In this document: positions 24,877 to 33,864 of the stretch, in pieces
Numbering within the stretch: position 1 is the first letter of the stretch
How the letters are laid out: each line of letters opens with the position of its first letter
NCBI RefSeq assembly: GCF_003688725.1
Contig: NZ_REFP01000008.1
Span: 124,001-188,000 of the forward strand
Direction: 5' to 3'
DNA: 64,000 bases
Origin: Thermoactinomyces vulgaris
GTDB lineage: Bacteria; Bacillota; Bacilli; Thermoactinomycetales; Thermoactinomycetaceae
Translations under genes and position numbers: made by a program
Notes under the pieces: generated by a model
The model's database searches: none
Told to the model about the DNA's origin: nothing
Seen by the model: only the letters and a program-made list of their open reading frames with translations

Positions 24877-25206
24877 TCACCATTTTCGCTTGTTTTTGAA
24901 GACCTCTTTAAACACGTTGCTGATGGCCGGAGTGTTCATGAGCTGAACCAGAAATTCATCAGAGCCGCTGCTTTCAGCGGATTGTTTGGAAACGGTTTTT
25001 TCTTTTTGGGGTTTGGTTTGGACTTGGTTCAACTTTGCGAGGGCAGAGATGAGTTCTTTTAAAACTTCTTTATCTGTCACCGCCAAGTTGACCGATTGCA
25101 TAGCTTTCACGATGTCATCGAATTGTTTGATCCGTTTGGACAACAAGCCGGACCAGTTTTGGATTTCTTTCCAATAATCAAGAGAATCTTCCGGCTTTTT
25201 TTCCAT
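24877..25206 (-). CDS. Hypothetical protein, 109 aa
   Basis: Unrecognised. ATG at 25206 has AAAGGCGG about 11 bases upstream; GTG at 25218 would abut it. The protein is helical and charged (SLDYWKEIQNWSGLLSKRIK, then a K/Q/S-rich linker, then DEFLVQLMNTPAISNVFKEV) and ends in basic KNKRKW. No signal peptide. It is divergent from the subtilisin-like protease gene. Confidence 0.6.
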   Translation of the reverse strand: MEKKPEDSLDYWKEIQNWSGLLSKRIKQFDDIVKAMQSVNLAVTDKEVLKELISALAKLNQVQTKPQKEKTVSKQSAESSGSDEFLVQLMNTPAISNVFKEVFKNKRKW

Positions 25207-25292
25207 CGTCGTACGCACCGCCTTTCAGGAGAAGGATTCGATGGAAATATATTCACAAAATTGTGAATCAGTGAAACCGGGGAGTGAAAATC

Positions 25293-26426
25293 ATGGAATA
25301 CACCAATGGTCTGCTCCCTTCTTCGGCAGAGAAGTGGAATGCGCGGCCGCCGCAAGGCATCCGGAAAATTTTTTACCTCCGCAGCGGCCATTCTTTGGAC
25401 CGTTGTTTGAAGGGAATGAGATATTCAGGGGTCCGGCCGATTCGTTACTTGTCCCATTTGGGGATGATCATCGGGGAATACACCCGGCCTTCCCGCTCGC
25501 ATAAACTGGAAGGAATCGAGTACTGGGAAAGCGACATCCGGATAACGATCACCGAACCTTATGTCGGAACATTGAGCACTCCTGTCAAGCAGGAAAATTT
25601 GCCTTGGGGAATTGAAAGAATCAAGGCACACAAGGCTTGGAAATGGAGTAAAGGAAGAGGGATACGGGTCGCTGTGATCGACACGGGCATTGCGGATGAT
25701 CATCCGGCGATCCGTGACAATTACCGGGGTGGGATCAATATTCTCTCTCCTTACCATACCCCGAGGGATTATAACGGCCACGGCACGCATGTCGCAGGGA
25801 TTATTGCCGGACGGACGGCAGAGGCCGGGATTGTGGGGGTTGCCCCGGAGACGCATATTTACGGGGTGAAGGCGTTTAACCGCAAAGGAAGTGCCAACCT
25901 TTCCGACTTATTGAGTGCGATCAACTGGTGCATCGAAAATAAAATGCATGTCATCAACATGAGCTTTGGCATGGACAAAGTCAGCGAATCCCTTCGCCAT
26001 GCCATCCAGATTGCTCACCGGAAAGGGATTTTGATGGTTGCGGCGGCAGGGAATCAAGGAATGTCTTCCCGGATTGATTTTCCGGCCCGCTATCCGGAAA
26101 CCATCGCGGTGACATCGATTTCGAAAAACGGGGAATTGTCGGTGTTTAGCAATATCAGCAAAGGAGTGGACATTGCCGCCCCGGGGGACCGGATCCTGTC
26201 TGCCTGGCTGAATCATTCCAAACGGGAGATGAGCGGGACTTCCATGGCGGTTCCCCATGTGACCGGAACCATTTCGCTCTTGTTGCATCTCAATCCGTAT
26301 CTCAATCCGGAGCAAGTCCGTTACATTCTCACACAATCGGCGGAAAAGCACGATCACCTCAAGGAGATCGGCGCGTTGAATGCCTACGAGGTACTGCGGT
26401 TTTATCACAAGATCTACCGATATTAG
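25293..26426 (+). CDS. Subtilisin-like serine protease (S8) without a signal peptide
   Basis: 377 residues. Catalytic triad: Asp in RVAVIDTGIADDHP (about residue 127), His in NGHGTHVAGIIAG (about 161), Ser in SGTSMAVPHVTG (about 316); oxyanion Asn in VAAAGNQG. About 110 residues precede the catalytic domain and resemble an I9-type propeptide, but no hydrophobic signal peptide is seen. It may therefore act inside the cell or within the sporangium, or leave by another route. ATG 25293 has GGGGAG 8 bases upstream. Confidence 0.88.
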   Translation: MEYTNGLLPSSAEKWNARPPQGIRKIFYLRSGHSLDRCLKGMRYSGVRPIRYLSHLGMIIGEYTRPSRSHKLEGIEYWESDIRITITEPYVGTLSTPVKQENLPWGIERIKAHKAWKWSKGRGIRVAVIDTGIADDHPAIRDNYRGGINILSPYHTPRDYNGHGTHVAGIIAGRTAEAGIVGVAPETHIYGVKAFNRKGSANLSDLLSAINWCIENKMHVINMSFGMDKVSESLRHAIQIAHRKGILMVAAAGNQGMSSRIDFPARYPETIAVTSISKNGELSVFSNISKGVDIAAPGDRILSAWLNHSKREMSGTSMAVPHVTGTISLLLHLNPYLNPEQVRYILTQSAEKHDHLKEIGALNAYEVLRFYHKIYRY

Positions 26427-26545
26427 GCCGGGTTTCCATTCAAAGAAAGGTTGGAAAAGAAAGATCGATTCCGGTGATTTTATGTTAAACTTATTATCGT
26501 GGTCAAAAGCGACAGCACCATATTGAAAAAGGATTGATCAAGGCG

Positions 26546-28519
26546 ATGAAGAAGTCAAAGCAAAAAACAGGGGGCGCAGGGCTGGTTACCCAGCGTTTGC
26601 ACATCCTGTGGTTCATTGTTGTTCTGCTCTTTGTCGCTGTGATATTGCGATTGGGTTGGATCCAGCTGGGCTCGGGAGAAAAATATCAACTGTTGGCCGA
26701 ACAAAACAACTTCAAAAAAATCCCGATCGTTGCCTCAAGGGGGCAAATTTTTGACCGGAACGGTACGGAGCTTGTCGGGAATCAATCGCTGTTTGCCGCA
26801 ATGTATATTGAACCGGATATCAGCAAAGAACAAAAATTGCAGACGGCAAAGAATCTGGCAAACACATTGGGGATGACCGTGAGCGAAGTCCTTGAAGCCA
26901 TGGATGTCGGATTGGATGAAAAAGGAAACACCGTGATGCGCAAACAGCCCCCCTATTACCCGAAGAGCATCAAAGACCAATTGAGTGAGAAGGAAATTGT
27001 CAAAATCTCTGAAAACCCTGATCTTTTTCCCGGCGTGAATATTTTTTCCCAGCCGCTTCGCAAATACCGGACGGATACATTTGCCGTTCAAACCATCGGC
27101 TATGTCCGTCCGTTTGCCGGAGCAAAATCCTCGCTTTCCAGGTATAAAGATGCGGCGGAAAAAAAGGACCAAGGCGGTTACCTGGACTGGGAGCAAGTCG
27201 GAATTGACGGATTGGAATACACCTATCAGGATGAGCTCCGGGGAAAAAACGGTTATCGGCTGGTCCGGGTGAACTCCAGGGGAAAACTGGTTGAGGTGTT
27301 GAAAGAAGTTTATCCGAAATCGGGAAATCACTTGTATTTGACCCTGGATGAAAAAATGCAGCTGGATGCCGAAACATTTATCGAGCAACATTTGCGCCAC
27401 TTGCGCACCACTTCCGGAAAAGACCGGGCACCGTATGCCAAAAATGCCTATGCCGTCGCCATGGAAGTCAAAACCGGAAAAATCCGGGCGATGGTCAGTT
27501 ATCCGGACTATGATCCGGGGATTTGGAATCAAAAAGTGTCCCAAAAAGATTATCAAAATCTGAGTTATGTGATGAGAAACGGAACCATCACCGAAGCTCC
27601 TTATGATGCAAGGGGTGCGGCGAACCCGGAAAAAGAGATGCAAAAACATCCGCTGTCCGTTTTGCCGCCCGGATCCACTTTTAAGCCGCTCATGGTTTGG
27701 ATGGGGTTGGAGAAAGGATTGATTTCGCCGAACACACACTGGGCCGATCCGGGAAAATATTATTATGCGAAAGCCACTCCCCCGGTGCGGAATTCCGGCG
27801 GGCACAATTACGGGATGTTAACTCCGGAAAAAGCGTTGCAAAAGTCTTCCAACACGTTTATGGCCTGGCTCGGTACCCGTTGGTATTGGAAAGAGAAGAC
27901 GGAGGCGGTCCGCGAATTCCGTGAACTCACGCACCGCTTTGGTTTGGGGGTGAAAACGGGGGTTCCTTTAAAAGGAGAACAGGATGGATCGGAAGATTAT
28001 CTTGTCACCGCCGAGAAATTCTCAGGTTTGGGCGCAATGGCTCTTTCTTCTTTTGGCCAAGCCCAACGGTACACCACGATGCAGTTGACCCAATATGCGG
28101 CGACGCTGGCGAACAAGGGGAAACGAATGAAGCCGCAACTGGTGGAAAAAGTGGTCAATCCCCATACGCGTGAAACCAAAGAGACCAAACCGGAAGTGTT
28201 AAACCAAACGGACATCAAGCCGGAACATTGGCAAACCGTTGTCAACGGCATGGTGAAAGTGACCAAGTCCGGCGGAACCGCCAGCGGACTGTTTGGCCAT
28301 TTGCCCTTTGACGTTGCGGCAAAAACGGGTACGTCCGAACAAGACATTCCCGGCAGAGGCCGTGTGGAAAATTCCGTGTTTATTGCCTTTGCCCCGGCCG
28401 ACGATCCGGAAATTGCGGTGGCTGTCGTTGTACCGGAAGGCGGATATGGTGCAGTGGCTGCCGGCCCGATTGCGGAGCGGTTGATCACTTCCTATTATGA
28501 GCAGTTTATGGCAAAGTGA
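26546..28519 (+). CDS. Class B penicillin-binding protein (PBP2/PbpA-like transpeptidase)
   Basis: 657 residues. One N-terminal membrane anchor (LWFIVVLLFVAVILRLGWIQL), a pedestal domain starting ASRGQIFDRNGTEL, then the transpeptidase domain with SxxK in PPGSTFKPL, SxN in KSSNTFMAW and KTG in AAKTGTSEQ. It cross-links peptidoglycan, probably for rod shape or spore wall synthesis. ATG 26546 is uncertain: TTG 26534 is in frame but sits directly on the RBS-like AAAAAGGA. No PASTA domain at the C-terminus. Confidence 0.9.
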   Translation: MKKSKQKTGGAGLVTQRLHILWFIVVLLFVAVILRLGWIQLGSGEKYQLLAEQNNFKKIPIVASRGQIFDRNGTELVGNQSLFAAMYIEPDISKEQKLQTAKNLANTLGMTVSEVLEAMDVGLDEKGNTVMRKQPPYYPKSIKDQLSEKEIVKISENPDLFPGVNIFSQPLRKYRTDTFAVQTIGYVRPFAGAKSSLSRYKDAAEKKDQGGYLDWEQVGIDGLEYTYQDELRGKNGYRLVRVNSRGKLVEVLKEVYPKSGNHLYLTLDEKMQLDAETFIEQHLRHLRTTSGKDRAPYAKNAYAVAMEVKTGKIRAMVSYPDYDPGIWNQKVSQKDYQNLSYVMRNGTITEAPYDARGAANPEKEMQKHPLSVLPPGSTFKPLMVWMGLEKGLISPNTHWADPGKYYYAKATPPVRNSGGHNYGMLTPEKALQKSSNTFMAWLGTRWYWKEKTEAVREFRELTHRFGLGVKTGVPLKGEQDGSEDYLVTAEKFSGLGAMALSSFGQAQRYTTMQLTQYAATLANKGKRMKPQLVEKVVNPHTRETKETKPEVLNQTDIKPEHWQTVVNGMVKVTKSGGTASGLFGHLPFDVAAKTGTSEQDIPGRGRVENSVFIAFAPADDPEIAVAVVVPEGGYGAVAAGPIAERLITSYYEQFMAK

Positions 28520-28618
28520 TCTGAAGCCGGCGGCGAGCCTGGCGGATAATTCCGTTTTCCGGTTCGTTTTGGGTAAAAGGATGGGTCGACCCTGAAACGG
28601 GTGATGTCAAGAAGAAAG

Positions 28619-28654
28619 AAAATCCCATCTACATCGCCGGTAGATGGGATTTCA
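28619..28654. terminator. Bidirectional terminator between PBP and gamma-type SASP genes
   Basis: AAATCCCATCTAC / GTAGATGGGATTT, a 13-bp perfect stem between converging genes. Confidence 0.8.
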
Positions 28655-28671
28655 TCTTCTGATGAGGCCAA

Positions 28672-28962
28672 TTATTGTTGTTGTTGGCCTTTTTTGGCTT
28701 GAGATTGCTGATTTTGTTGACGAACTTGTTGTGCATTGGTTTCGGAAGCAAACTCAGTTCCGAATTTACCAGCTTGTTGCCCTTGGCGTTGAGCTTGGCG
28801 AGCTTGTTGTTGCTGTTGTTGTTGTTGAGCTGCACCAGCTTGAGAAGCAAACTCGGTACCATATTTACCGGTTTGACGTTGAGCGGATTGCTGATTTTGC
28901 TGACGAACTTGTTGTGCATTGGTTTTGGATTCTTGCGGTCCAAAGTTTTTGTTGTTCATCAT
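28672..28962 (-). CDS. sspE: Gamma-type small acid-soluble spore protein (SspE-like)
   Basis: 96 residues dominated by Gln and Asn. Two tandem units carry the gamma-SASP signature T(E)FASxTNAQQVRQQNQQS: KTNAQQVRQQNQQS near residue 14 and TEFASETNAQQVRQQNQQ near residue 72, with TEFAS protease recognition sites. Gamma-type SASPs are amino-acid stores for germination and do not bind DNA. RBS GGGAGGTG precedes the ATG. The DNA contains matching direct repeats. Confidence 0.92.
   Translation of the reverse strand: MMNNKNFGPQESKTNAQQVRQQNQQSAQRQTGKYGTEFASQAGAAQQQQQQQQARQAQRQGQQAGKFGTEFASETNAQQVRQQNQQSQAKKGQQQQ
28703..28926. repeat. Pair of ~41-bp direct repeats inside the gamma-SASP gene
   Basis: The segments at 28703-28743 and 28886-28926 differ at about one position and encode the repeated SASP peptide unit. 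Intragenic duplication is normal for this family. Confidence 0.8.
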
Positions 28963-29063
28963 TCGTTCACCTCCCGTTAACTATGGTGTCCCCTTATGGA
29001 GCAATTATGTTTACCGTTTTTTTCCTGTTCGTTTGAAATTGAATGAACCCATAGGAGGCGCAC

Positions 29064-29933
29064 ATGAAACAGAGATATTTACAATGGGTTTTGAAATATC
29101 TTCCGAAAAGAACCATATCCCGGTGGATGGGGAAGCTTGCCCGGCAGCCGTGGAGCCGCAGGTTGATTCCCATCTACATCCGGTATTTTCGAGTCGATCT
29201 CACACCTGTAAAAAAGCCTGTTCACGAATTTGAAAATCTGCTTGCCTTTTTTATCCGGGAATTGCGGCCGGATATGCGGCCGGTTGCCCGAGAAGATGAT
29301 TTGATCATCAGTCCCGTGGATGGTACGATTTCGCAGGTTGGTGAGATAACAGAAGGAAAGTTGTTTCAGGCCAAAGGAATCACTTATTCTTTGGAAGAGT
29401 TGCTGGGACATCAGAAAAAATATGTCAAGTCTTTTTTTGGCGGTCGTTTTATGACCATTTATCTGAGTCCGAGCGATTACCATCGCTTTCATATGCCGTT
29501 GGACGGCAAAATTCACGCTTGTACTCATTTGCCCGGCGAATTGTATCCGGTGAATCCGATGGTGGTAAATTGTATGAAAGGCATTTTTGTTATAAATGAG
29601 CGTTTGATTTCTTACATTGATTCCATGGATTGCGGAAAAGTGGCGATGGTCAAAGTTGGCGCAACCAACGTGGGGAGCATCAAAGTTTCCTACGACCGGA
29701 ATATTGCCACCAACCAGAAGGCGAAAAAGGAATCTTTCCAAACGTACGATCCGGCTTTTTCCTTTAAAAAAGGCGAGGAATTGGGTTGGTTTGAATTCGG
29801 ATCCACCGTCATCCTGTTGTTTGAACCCAATCAGATCGACTGGATGAATCATTGTGTCCCGGGTGCAAAAGTCCAAATGGGACAAGCCGTGGCACGGATT
29901 ATAAAAAACGGAGGGGAGGCCATTGAACCATAG
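29064..29933 (+). CDS. psd: Phosphatidylserine decarboxylase proenzyme
   Basis: 289 residues. Conserved PSD segments: ISPVDGTISQVGEI, the YHRFHMPLDGKI motif (catalytic His), VKVGATNVGSI, and the self-cleavage/pyruvoyl motif GSS/T region in WFEFGSTVILLFEP near residue 250. The enzyme decarboxylates phosphatidylserine to phosphatidylethanolamine at the membrane. RBS ATAGGAGGCGC. Stop overlaps the next gene by 11 bases, so the pair is probably translated together. Confidence 0.93.
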   Translation: MKQRYLQWVLKYLPKRTISRWMGKLARQPWSRRLIPIYIRYFRVDLTPVKKPVHEFENLLAFFIRELRPDMRPVAREDDLIISPVDGTISQVGEITEGKLFQAKGITYSLEELLGHQKKYVKSFFGGRFMTIYLSPSDYHRFHMPLDGKIHACTHLPGELYPVNPMVVNCMKGIFVINERLISYIDSMDCGKVAMVKVGATNVGSIKVSYDRNIATNQKAKKESFQTYDPAFSFKKGEELGWFEFGSTVILLFEPNQIDWMNHCVPGAKVQMGQAVARIIKNGGEAIEP

Positions 29934-30531
29934 ACGCGTCATCATCCCCTTGCATCAGTTTCCGCGTATGTTTCCAGTGGTGACCAGCATTTTAATCATT
30001 CAAGCCATCGTGTTTTTCTTTTTTTTGATATCGGGCCATCAGCATCACCCGATGCAATGGGTTCAGTTTGGAGCCATTGTGCAATGGCGTGTGGAAGAAG
30101 GGGAATTTTGGCGATTGCTTTTTTCTTTGTTTTTGCATGTGAACCTTTTCCAATGGCTGATGGTGTCTTTTACCATTTATTTGTTGGCTCCGCAGTTGGA
30201 ATGGCTGTTTGGAAGAAGTGTTTTTTTGCTTCTCTTTTTGGTGACCGGCATGATCGGCAACTGGGGAATTTGCTGGATGGATTTCCAAGGGATTTATACA
30301 GGTGCGACGGAAGCTGTTTTTGGCTTGATGGGGGTTTACTTATATCTGCTTTTGCGTGGCATCATTCATCCCTTATTCGGAAGAGCCATGATCTTGTTGA
30401 TTGTTTTGAGCCTGGCTTTGGGCCATGCATTTTTGTTTGCGCATATTTTGGCTTTGCTTGCGGGATTTGTCATGGCCATGGTGATTATTCAAATCAAACA
30501 ATTCACAGCACGAAACAAGAGTGGTTTTTAA
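29923..30531 (+). CDS. Rhomboid-family membrane protein with altered catalytic motif
   Basis: 202 residues, six hydrophobic segments. Rhomboid landmarks are the FWRLLFSLFLHVNLFQW segment after TM1, the usual GASGAVFGLxG replaced by GATEAVFGLMG, and the late AHILALLAGF helix in which the catalytic His persists. The nucleophilic Ser of GxSG is thus replaced, so it is likely proteolytically inactive, like iRhom/derlin-type members. TTG at 29923 follows GGAGGGGAGG. Coupled to psd. Confidence 0.7.
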   Translation: MNHRRVIIPLHQFPRMFPVVTSILIIQAIVFFFFLISGHQHHPMQWVQFGAIVQWRVEEGEFWRLLFSLFLHVNLFQWLMVSFTIYLLAPQLEWLFGRSVFLLLFLVTGMIGNWGICWMDFQGIYTGATEAVFGLMGVYLYLLLRGIIHPLFGRAMILLIVLSLALGHAFLFAHILALLAGFVMAMVIIQIKQFTARNKSGF

Positions 30532-30537
30532 GGATTT

Positions 30538-30568
30538 CGGGACAGGCGGAAAAAGTCTGTCCTTTTTT
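30538..30568 (+). terminator. Terminator after the rhomboid-like gene
   Basis: GGACAGGC-GGAAAAA-GTCTGTCC followed by six T residues. Confidence 0.75.
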
Positions 30569-30619
30569 GTTTTGTGGTAAAAAATCCGGGCTTGGATAAG
30601 CTAATACCGGTGATGGGTG

Positions 30620-31852
30620 ATGCAAATCTTAAACATGGACCGGATGGACCGGGAAGCATGGCTTCTTTTGTTGACCAGCACCCTTTTTTTTATGGCCACT
30701 TCTCTGTCCAGCACTTTTGTGAATGTATACCTCTTTAAAATGGAAGAAGATTGGGTTTTCATCAGCATGTTTAATCTCATCCAGTACTTGACGACTGCGG
30801 TCACTTTTGCGCTGGGAGGCTGGCTGATCAAAAAACGGGACCGGGTGATGGCGATCCGGTTGGGGGTTGCGGTTCTGTCCTTTTTTTATCTCAGTGTATG
30901 GTGGTTGGGCGCCCGGTCGGTTGACTGGTTCGCCGCGCTCGGTGTCATCTTGGGGATGGGTTCCGGTTTTTATTGGCTGGCTTTCCATGTAATGTATTTC
31001 GAGATCACGGAAAAGGAGAACCGGGATATTTTTAACGGCCTTCACGGTTTCTGCACATCCGTGGGAGGAATCGTGGCCCCTTTTGTATCCGGGTTCCTGA
31101 TCAGTCAGATGGGGGAGCTGAAGGGATACCGGCTGATTTTTGGCATTTCGTTGATCATCTTTTTATGCGCCGTTTTGGCCAGCTTTTTTTTCCGTTCCCG
31201 AAAAGCCCGGGGAAACTATCAATTGCACTCGGTTTTAGCTTTGGCACGGGATCGGGATACGGATTGGTTTTGGGTGAATTTGGCCATGATCGGCCAGGGG
31301 TTTCGCGAAGGGGTTTTTGCTTTTTTGCTTGGTTTGCTCTTTTTTGTCATTGTGAAGAGTGAATTGGCGCTGGGAAGTTTCTACACGGTTTCCTCCGCGA
31401 TGTCCTGTCTTTCCTTCTTTATTGTCAGTCGCTATCTGAGGCCGGATTTGCGAAACCGTTACATGCTGGTCGGCGCCTGGATGATGGGATTGGCTGCGGT
31501 GCCGTTTGTTTTTCAAACCAATGAATGGACGATCTGGATCCTGGGGGTGATCGTTTCCCTGTTTTATCCTTTATACCTGTCCCCGATGACTTCCGTTGTC
31601 TTTGATGTGATCGGTCAATCCAGGGAAACCGCCAAGTACCGGGTGGAATATGTGGTTTCCAGGGAAATGGCATTAAATTTGGGACGCATGGCCGGTGTTT
31701 TGTTGTTTGTGGGATGGGTTCAATATTCGACGTCCCTTTCGTCGATCCGGTGGTTTGTTTTGGCCATCAGCTTTGTCCCGATTTTTGCATGGTGGGCGAT
31801 GCGAAAGATTCCGGTACCAAAGCGCGTGGAAAACCACGCCCGGAGGATGTGA
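30620..31852 (+). CDS. Major facilitator superfamily transporter
   Basis: 410 residues with twelve predicted membrane segments. MFS features include the loop GGWLIKKRDRVMAIRLG after TM2 and a long central loop (FFFRSRKARGNYQ to RDRDTDW). The family is that of uncharacterised Bacillus MFS permeases such as YttB/YkrP. Substrate unknown. ATG 30620 is in a weak Shine-Dalgarno context (GGTGATGG). It is preceded by a terminator and so has its own promoter. Confidence 0.82.
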   Translation: MQILNMDRMDREAWLLLLTSTLFFMATSLSSTFVNVYLFKMEEDWVFISMFNLIQYLTTAVTFALGGWLIKKRDRVMAIRLGVAVLSFFYLSVWWLGARSVDWFAALGVILGMGSGFYWLAFHVMYFEITEKENRDIFNGLHGFCTSVGGIVAPFVSGFLISQMGELKGYRLIFGISLIIFLCAVLASFFFRSRKARGNYQLHSVLALARDRDTDWFWVNLAMIGQGFREGVFAFLLGLLFFVIVKSELALGSFYTVSSAMSCLSFFIVSRYLRPDLRNRYMLVGAWMMGLAAVPFVFQTNEWTIWILGVIVSLFYPLYLSPMTSVVFDVIGQSRETAKYRVEYVVSREMALNLGRMAGVLLFVGWVQYSTSLSSIRWFVLAISFVPIFAWWAMRKIPVPKRVENHARRM

Positions 31853-31946
31853 AAGACAGGACATCCTCAATGGATTTAACATTTCTGAATATATCAATTA
31901 TTTTTGATTTGATACAATAAAAGAAAGCAAGGGAGGGGGGGCCGGA

Positions 31947-32411
31947 TTGATCCTTTACTTTGCTTACGGTTCGTGCATGGATGAATTGAGTTTTAAGCGG
32001 ACAGTGGGCGAAAACGGGTATAAACTCATGGGCAGAGCCGTTTTGCCGGATTTTCGGTTGGCTTTTACCTTGTACAGCCCGAACCGGAAAGGAGGGGTTG
32101 CGGATATTCTTTGGTCTCCGGGTGAAACAGTGGAAGGGATCCTGTATCAGTTGAACCCGAAGGCACTGCCGGATCTGGATGAACGGGAAGGGGTGAGCCG
32201 CGGGCGATACAAGCGGATCCAAGTGAATGTCTGCCATCAGGGGAAAAAGAAGATGGCGATGACTTACACGGTGGTGAAGAAAGAAAGCAAAGAGGTTTGC
32301 CCGCATCCGTCATACTTGAAAGAAATCATGCGGGGAGCCGGAAGGTTGAGTCGGGAATATCAGGAGCAATTGCGAAAGGCATGCAAGGAACGGTTTGGCA
32401 TTTTCGTGTAA
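31947..32411 (+). CDS. Gamma-glutamylcyclotransferase-like (GGCT/AIG2) protein
   Basis: 154 residues. The N-terminal substrate-binding motif YFAYGSCMDELSF and a catalytic Glu in ALPDLDEREGVSRGRYKR match the GGCT fold. Family enzymes release 5-oxoproline from gamma-glutamyl amines or peptides; the true substrate is not readable. TTG start at 31947 follows GGGAGGGGGG. An aldehyde dehydrogenase gene follows after 24 bases, probably in the same operon. Confidence 0.82.
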   Translation: MILYFAYGSCMDELSFKRTVGENGYKLMGRAVLPDFRLAFTLYSPNRKGGVADILWSPGETVEGILYQLNPKALPDLDEREGVSRGRYKRIQVNVCHQGKKKMAMTYTVVKKESKEVCPHPSYLKEIMRGAGRLSREYQEQLRKACKERFGIFV

Positions 32412-32435
32412 CCGGAAAAAAGGGAGGGGAAACGG

Positions 32436-33803
32436 ATGGATTTGTCCGGATTGGTCCGGAGGCAAAAAGCTTTTTTTTACAGTGGGAAAACCAGGGAGCT
32501 TTCGTTTCGGTTGAACAACTTGCAAAAACTGCTGGATGCGGTGAAAAGGTATGAGCCGGATATCCTGACGGCATTGAAAAGAGATTTAAACAAGTCGGAG
32601 TATGAAGCCTATGTGATGGAAATTATGGTGATCAAAGAAGAAATCAAATGGATGAAAAAGAATTTGCGCAAGTGGGCAAAGCGGCGCAGGGTCAAAACTC
32701 CGCTGGTTTTATTCGGCGCCCGGAGTTATGTTTATCCGGAACCTTATGGCGTCAATTTGATTATTGGTCCGTGGAATTATCCGGTTCAATTGATTTTGTG
32801 CCCGTTGACGGGTGCCGTTGCGGCCGGGAATTGTGCCGTGATCAAACCGTCGGAATATACCCCGCATACCTCCAAAGTATTAAAGCAAATGATTGAAGGA
32901 ATATTTGATCCGGAATATGTGGCTGTGGTCGAAGGGGAGGCGGAAACAGCCCAAGCATTGATCCGGGAGCCTTTTGACCATATTTTCTTCACGGGGAGTG
33001 TGGCCGTCGGCCGATCTGTCATGGAGAGTGCAGCCAAATCATTGACCCCGGTGACCTTGGAGCTGGGCGGCAAAAGCCCGGTGATTGTCAGTCCAGACTG
33101 TAATCTGGAGTTGACTGCCCGCCGGATTGTCTGGGGCAAGTTTACCAATGCCGGGCAAACTTGTGTGGCGCCGGACTATGTGTATGTTCCGGAAGAGATC
33201 AAAGAGGCCCTTTTGAATCGGATGAAAGAGGAGATCAAGCGTTTTTACGGGGAGAATCCGCTGGAAAATCCGGATTATACACGGATTGTGTCCGAAAAGC
33301 ATTTCCATCGGTTGCAGTCCTTTCTGGCACCGGACCGTATTGTCGTTGGCGGCAAAAGCGATCCAAAGTCGCTTAAGATTGAACCGACCATCCTGGATCC
33401 CGTTTCTTGGGAAGATCCCGTCATGCAGGAAGAAATTTTCGGCCCGGTCTTGCCGGTGTTGACCTATTGCAAGCTGGATGAAGTGATCCAAACCATCCGG
33501 CAGAAACCGAAACCGCTTGCACTCTATGTGTTTGCAGAAAACAAAAACGTGCAGGAAAAAGTGATTGCTTCCTTGCCTTTCGGCGGGGGATGCGTCAATG
33601 ACACGCTGATGCATGTCGGAACCCCGCATCTGCCCTTCGGGGGAGTGGGCCCCAGCGGGATCGGAAGGTATCACGGTAAATACAGTTTTGATTGTTTCTC
33701 CCACCAGAAGGGAATGATAAAACAAACCACGCGGTTTGATATGGCTTTGCGTTATCCTTATGTGAGAAGCGGTTTGAAATGGATCCGGAGATTGACAAGA
33801 TAA
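32436..33803 (+). CDS. Class 3 aldehyde dehydrogenase (YwdH-like)
   Basis: 455 residues. Cofactor segment NLIIGPWNYPVQLILCPL, general-base Glu in VTLELGGKSPVIV, catalytic Cys in FTNAGQTCVAPDYVYV. The shorter length and the C-terminal HLPFGGVGPSGIGRYHGKYSFD are typical of class 3 fatty-aldehyde-type enzymes. It ends with a basic amphipathic tail (LKWIRRLTR) that could associate with membrane. Probably oxidises medium or long-chain aldehydes. RBS AGGGAGGGG. Confidence 0.88.
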   Translation: MDLSGLVRRQKAFFYSGKTRELSFRLNNLQKLLDAVKRYEPDILTALKRDLNKSEYEAYVMEIMVIKEEIKWMKKNLRKWAKRRRVKTPLVLFGARSYVYPEPYGVNLIIGPWNYPVQLILCPLTGAVAAGNCAVIKPSEYTPHTSKVLKQMIEGIFDPEYVAVVEGEAETAQALIREPFDHIFFTGSVAVGRSVMESAAKSLTPVTLELGGKSPVIVSPDCNLELTARRIVWGKFTNAGQTCVAPDYVYVPEEIKEALLNRMKEEIKRFYGENPLENPDYTRIVSEKHFHRLQSFLAPDRIVVGGKSDPKSLKIEPTILDPVSWEDPVMQEEIFGPVLPVLTYCKLDEVIQTIRQKPKPLALYVFAENKNVQEKVIASLPFGGGCVNDTLMHVGTPHLPFGGVGPSGIGRYHGKYSFDCFSHQKGMIKQTTRFDMALRYPYVRSGLKWIRRLTR

Positions 33804-33850
33804 AAACCGCGGAGCGGGGAAGAGGGTTCCCTGCTTCTGCGGTTTTTTTG
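33803..33850. terminator. Bidirectional terminator
   Basis: AAAACCGCGGAGCGGGGAA / TTCCCTGCTTCTGCGGTTTTTTT imperfect stem between converging genes. Confidence 0.7.
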
Positions 33851-33864
33851 TCGGTCGCCTACGT

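Noticed and set aside
26735-27805. 356-residue minus-strand ORF opposite the PBP gene
   Set aside because: Shadow frame of the transpeptidase gene with no protein-like motifs.
28680-28930. Repeats as a possible CRISPR or mobile-element signature
   Set aside because: They encode the duplicated peptide unit of a gamma-type SASP.
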